7,316 bases of DNA, from the NCBI GenBank assembly GCA_937902865.1, contig CALFNJ010000063.1:1-7316 (forward strand), in the 5' to 3' direction. The notes beneath the pieces are model-generated. The model searched no databases and was not told the DNA's origin. It saw only the letters and a list, made by a program, of their open reading frames with translations. This document shows, in pieces, positions 4,303-7,316 of this stretch. How positions within the stretch are numbered: position 1 is the stretch's first letter; the number at the start of each line of letters is the position of its first letter. The position numbers and the translations under genes were made by a program. Source of the stretch: an uncultured Opitutaceae bacterium (GTDB taxonomy: Bacteria; Verrucomicrobiota; Verrucomicrobiia; Opitutales; Opitutaceae).

Positions 4303-7300
4303 ATGTCCGCCATCAAATCCGCCTCTCTCGCGCTGGTCACTTTGGTGATGCTCGCGTTCCTCGTCCGCCCGTTGCCGGCCGCGGGCGCCGAGCCGGCGGA
4401 AATTGCGTCACTCCGCACCAATGCGGAAAAGGGCAATCCCATCGCGCAGTACAATCTCGGCCTGGCCTACGCGGAGGGCCGCAATGTGCCCGCAAACCTG
4501 CCCGAAGCCTTCGCCTGGCTCTCCTTTGCCGCTGAAGGCGGCAGCACGGGCAAGGCGATCGAATCGCTGCTGAATCGGATGACTCCCGAGCAGCTCGCCG
4601 AGGGACGCCGCCGGATCGAGGCGATCCGTCCGCTGCTGCCTGCGCGCCGCGCCGCCGCGAACTCCGGACGCAGCGATGCCGCTGCCACCACCAAGGCCGG
4701 CCCTCCCACCGGCACCGTGGTGGCCTTGAATCCTGCCCCAGCCCCGGCGCCTTCCGCCGCTGATGCCGCGCGCGTCTCCCCCGTCGGTCCTCCTCCTCCG
4801 GGTACTCCGATGCCGGTCGGTCCGGTGATGATTGTCCCGGACCAGCCGGGCCAGTCGGCCGAGAATTCAGCCCAGGTGCAGGCCGAGCTCGTCAATCTGC
4901 GCAACGACAAGCAGCAGCTCAGCTCCGAGGTTGACGCCCTTCGCGCCAGCGTCACCCGCCTCGAAACCGCGCAACAGGGCGCCACCGCGCAGGCGGCGCA
5001 GCTGACGCAGCTCCAGGCCCAGGTGCGCGATGCCCAAGCCACCGTCGCCGCCAACGCCGCGCGCATCCAGCAGTTCGAAACGCTCGCCGGCGAACGCGCC
5101 AAGGCGCTCGAGACCGCCACCGCCACCGCCACGACGGCCCAGTCCGATCGCCAGAAAGCGGTCGCCGCCCAATCCGAAGCCGAGGCCTCGCTCGCCCGCG
5201 CCGAAGCCCGCATCAGCCAGCTCACCGCGGACACCGCCCGGCTCGAAGCCGCCGCGGGTGCCGCCTCCACCCAGACTTCCGCCGCCGCGCAGAAGCTTGG
5301 CTCCGATCTCGAAGCCGCCCGCCGCGAGCTCGCCGCCAGCCAGCAGCAGGTGACCGGCCTGACTGCGGAACGGGACCGCCTCGCCGCCGACGCAAAAGCG
5401 AAGACCGCCGCCGCCACCGACGCTTCGGCCAAGGCTGAGGCCCAGGCCAGACAGATCGCCGACCTCAACCAGCAGCTCACCGCCGCGCGCTCCGCGTCCG
5501 GGCAGCAGGCGGCGTCCACCGCCTCCACGCAAGGCGCGCTCGCCAAGGCACAGGAAGACCTGGCCGCCGCGAACAACGACAAGCGCCAGCTCAGCGCCGA
5601 ACTCGCCACCGCCTGGAAGGAGGCCGAGAAGGCCAAGGCCGATCTCTCCTCCCTCAGCGCCGCCAATCAGGCCGCCCAGACCGCCGCCGCCGGTACAAGC
5701 GCCGAATTAACCGCGCTCCGGACGCGCGCGACGCAGCTCGAAGGCGAGCACGGCAAGCTGGAGGCCGATGCCGCTTCGCTGTCCGGCCAAGTGGCCACGC
5801 TCAAGGCCCAGCTCGCCGCCAGCGAGGCGCAGCGCAGCGAGGCCCAGACCAAGGCCGCCGCCTCCCAGGAAGCATCGGGCCAGGTGAACAATCTGCTGAC
5901 GCAGGTGCGTTCCCTCGAGGCCGCGCGCAACGCCCTCGCCGTCGAAAAATCCCAGGCGACCGACCGCGTCGCCGCCCTCACCGCCGAGAAGGACGCGCTT
6001 TCCGCCCGCCTGACCCGCGCCGAAGCCACCGCCGGCAACGCCAATGACGCCCAGACCAAGGCGACGAGCCTCGCCGCCGAACTCGAAACCTCGCGCCGTT
6101 CCCTCGCGGACGCGCAGCAGAAGCTGACGCAGCAGACCGCCGCGACGCAGGAGGCATCGACGAAGGCCCGCGCAGCCGAAGCGGACCTTTCGGCAAAAGC
6201 CGCGACCGCCGCCGCTGCCCAGGCGAAACAGATCGCCGACCTGAATCAGCAGCTCGCCGCCGCGAAATCCGCCGCCAGTCAGGCCACCGCTCAAGCCGGC
6301 ACCAACACCCGCGCCGCCGCTCAGGCCGCCGACCTGCAGGCCGAGCTCGCGACCGTCAAAGGTCAGCTCGCCACCAGCGAAGCGCAACGCACCGAAGCCG
6401 CGGCCAAAGCCTCGACCGTCGCCGCGCTTACCGCCGAGCGGGATCGCCTCGTTGCTGACGCCACGGCCAAAGCGGATGCGCAGGCCAAGCAGATCACCGA
6501 CCTGAACCAACAGCTCGCCGCCGCGAAATCCGCCGCCAGCCAGGCGTCCGCGCAGGCTGGCAACAACAACCGCGCCGCCGCTCAGGTTGCGGACCTGCAG
6601 ACGGAGCTCGCGACCGTCAAAGGCCAGCTCGCCGCCAGCGAATCCCAGCGGACTGAAGCCGCCGCCAAAGCGTCAACCGCAGCCTCGTCCGTCACCGCTC
6701 TCACGACCGAGAAAGATCGCCTGTCCGCCGATCTCACCGCGAAAACCGCCGCCGCCGCGGAGGCCACCGGACAGGCTGCGACCCTGAAAGCCCAGATCCA
6801 GTCGCTCGAAGCCGACCGCGCCAGCCTGCAGCAGCAGATTCCCCAGCTGCAAACCCGCCTGCGCGAGGCGCAGGACGCCGGCCGGGCCGCCGCCAACGAC
6901 GAGACCCGCCAGCTCGCGGCCAACCTCGCGACCGCACGCACCGATCTCGCCGCCGCGCAGGACAAACTCACCGCCGCGTCCGCGGCTTCCGCCACGCAGG
7001 CCGCTGAACTCGCCCGCACCCGCGAAGCGGCGGAGAAGAGCCGGGCCGACCTGGCCGCCAGCGAGAAGAAAATCGCCGAGCTCACCGCGCAAACCCGCAC
7101 CGTCGCGGACACCGACGCGAAGGCCACGAGCCTCACCGCCGAACTCGAGGCCTCGCGGCGCTCCCTCGCCGAGGCGCAGCAGAAGCTGACGCAGCAGACC
7201 ACCGCGACCACGGAAGCCCAGGCGAGTCTCGCCGCCGAAAAAGGCCGCGCCGCCCAGGCTGCCACCGCCGCCTCCGTGGCGGCCGCCCGTGCCTCCGCCC

Positions 7301-7316
7301 TCACCGAGGCGCAGGC
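4303..7316 (+). CDS. Exported Sel1-repeat / giant alanine-rich coiled-coil protein (runs off right edge)
   Basis: The frame is open for 1004 codons without a stop to the window end. Residues 1-29 form a signal peptide: K5, a hydrophobic core (about 8-21) and a likely AGA cleavage site before E30. Residues 41-81 read as one Sel1-like repeat (AEKGNPIAQYNLGLAYAEG, then AFAWLSFAAEGG), followed by MTPEQLAEGRRRI (93-105), common after Sel1/TPR units. About 112-186 is a Pro/Ala/Gly-rich linker. From about 190 onward nearly everything is Ala, Gln, Glu, Lys, Arg, Leu, Ser and Thr, reading as long coiled coil with duplicated modules (DLNQQL, LTAERDRL, SEAQRTEA). There is no Cys, no Trp/Phe/Tyr after W438, and a single Pro (847) after residue 182. 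It should reside in the periplasm or outside the cell. Sel1 units usually mediate protein contacts, and the coil could be a spacer or scaffold. I do not recognise the specific family; the C-terminus is not visible. Signal peptide, Sel1 unit and amphipathic pattern favour this strand over the opposing open frames. Confidence 0.88.
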   Translation, partial: MSAIKSASLALVTLVMLAFLVRPLPAAGAEPAEIASLRTNAEKGNPIAQYNLGLAYAEGRNVPANLPEAFAWLSFAAEGGSTGKAIESLLNRMTPEQLAEGRRRIEAIRPLLPARRAAANSGRSDAAATTKAGPPTGTVVALNPAPAPAPSAADAARVSPVGPPPPGTPMPVGPVMIVPDQPGQSAENSAQVQAELVNLRNDKQQLSSEVDALRASVTRLETAQQGATAQAAQLTQLQAQVRDAQATVAANAARIQQFETLAGERAKALETATATATTAQSDRQKAVAAQSEAEASLARAEARISQLTADTARLEAAAGAASTQTSAAAQKLGSDLEAARRELAASQQQVTGLTAERDRLAADAKAKTAAATDASAKAEAQARQIADLNQQLTAARSASGQQAASTASTQGALAKAQEDLAAANNDKRQLSAELATAWKEAEKAKADLSSLSAANQAAQTAAAGTSAELTALRTRATQLEGEHGKLEADAASLSGQVATLKAQLAASEAQRSEAQTKAAASQEASGQVNNLLTQVRSLEAARNALAVEKSQATDRVAALTAEKDALSARLTRAEATAGNANDAQTKATSLAAELETSRRSLADAQQKLTQQTAATQEASTKARAAEADLSAKAATAAAAQAKQIADLNQQLAAAKSAASQATAQAGTNTRAAAQAADLQAELATVKGQLATSEAQRTEAAAKASTVAALTAERDRLVADATAKADAQAKQITDLNQQLAAAKSAASQASAQAGNNNRAAAQVADLQTELATVKGQLAASESQRTEAAAKASTAASSVTALTTEKDRLSADLTAKTAAAAEATGQAATLKAQIQSLEADRASLQQQIPQLQTRLREAQDAGRAAANDETRQLAANLATARTDLAAAQDKLTAASAASATQAAELARTREAAEKSRADLAASEKKIAELTAQTRTVADTDAKATSLTAELEASRRSLAEAQQKLTQQTTATTEAQASLAAEKGRAAQAATAASVAAARASALTEAQ
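6058..6156 (+). repeat. Long-range repeat B, copy 1 (99 bp)
   Basis: It encodes 33 residues starting KATSLAAELETSRRSLADAQ and ending LTQQTAATQEA. The same module recurs 1062 bp downstream with 28/33 residues identical and no gap. Confidence 0.8.
6220..6675 (+). repeat. Tandem internal duplication in the coiled-coil gene (2 x 195 bp, period 261 bp)
   Basis: Copies at 6220-6414 and 6481-6675 each encode 65 residues beginning QAKQI(A/T)DLNQQLAAAK and ending QRTEAAAKAS. They are 57/65 identical at protein level, without gaps. The intervening 66 bp encode a linker with LTAERDRL. A partial, more diverged copy of the start (QARQIADLNQQLTAARSA) begins at 5443, and a relative of the end (LKAQLAASEAQRSEAQTKAA) begins at 5800. 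The gene therefore appears to have grown by segmental duplication. Confidence 0.85.
7120..7218 (+). repeat. Long-range repeat B, copy 2 (99 bp)
   Basis: Second copy of the 33-residue module, starting KATSLTAELEASRRSLAEAQ and ending LTQQTTATTEA. The 354-codon distance from copy 1 spans both 65-residue repeats. This suggests either a larger duplicated block continuing past the window edge or independent reuse of the module. Confidence 0.8.

Noticed and set aside
6058..7218. CRISPR or other non-coding repeat array
   Set aside because: The repeats are in frame, diverged mainly at protein-tolerated positions, long and unevenly spaced. They are internal duplications of a coding gene.
4467..7304. 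Long minus-strand open frames (399, 267, 240 and 130 codons) across the right part
   Set aside because: They lie opposite a continuous plus-strand frame with a signal peptide and Sel1 unit. Their translations are Ser/Cys/Arg/Ala- or Gly-rich with no domain, as expected for the reverse complement of GC-rich Ala/Gln/Glu codons.

Overview
The window is GC-rich bacterial DNA with four clear protein-coding blocks plus one very large open frame running off the right edge. It looks like the chromosome of a Gram-negative (diderm) bacterium: there is an RND efflux pump with a lipoprotein periplasmic adaptor, and an exported coiled-coil protein. High GC, the general absence of Shine-Dalgarno sites and the Sel1/coiled-coil gene would suit a Verrucomicrobiota (Opitutaceae-like) genome, but that taxonomic guess is inference only.

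Left part (1-2160, minus strand): a compact three-gene operon reading right to left. A MarR-type repressor (2160-1699) is followed 8 bp later by a lipoprotein membrane-fusion adaptor (1690-521). Its stop overlaps (ATGA) the start of an MdtB/MdtC/AcrB-like RND permease (524 to beyond base 1). A perfect 14-bp palindrome (2194-2207) 33 bp upstream of the MarR start is a strong candidate for the repressor's own operator. The likely logic is an autoregulated, inducible efflux pump.

Middle (2161-4080): a 411-bp divergent intergenic region holds several palindromes and one GC-rich hairpin. It is followed on the plus strand by a full-length glycerol kinase gene, glpK (2572-4080, 502 aa). No glycerol facilitator or glycerol-3-phosphate dehydrogenase gene is next to it within the window. 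The fructose-1,6-bisphosphate loop of the E. coli enzyme is not conserved.

Right part (4081-7316): a 222-bp spacer contains a long imperfect inverted repeat. After it comes a plus-strand gene starting at 4303 that stays open for 1004 codons to the window edge. It encodes an exported protein with a signal peptide, one Sel1-like repeat, a Pro/Ala-rich linker and then more than 800 residues of Ala/Gln/Glu/Lys/Arg-rich predicted coiled coil. That coil has internal duplications, a single proline, no cysteine and almost no aromatic residues. I do not recognise its function. It is the most unusual item in the window. Long open frames on the opposite strand across it are composition-driven shadows.
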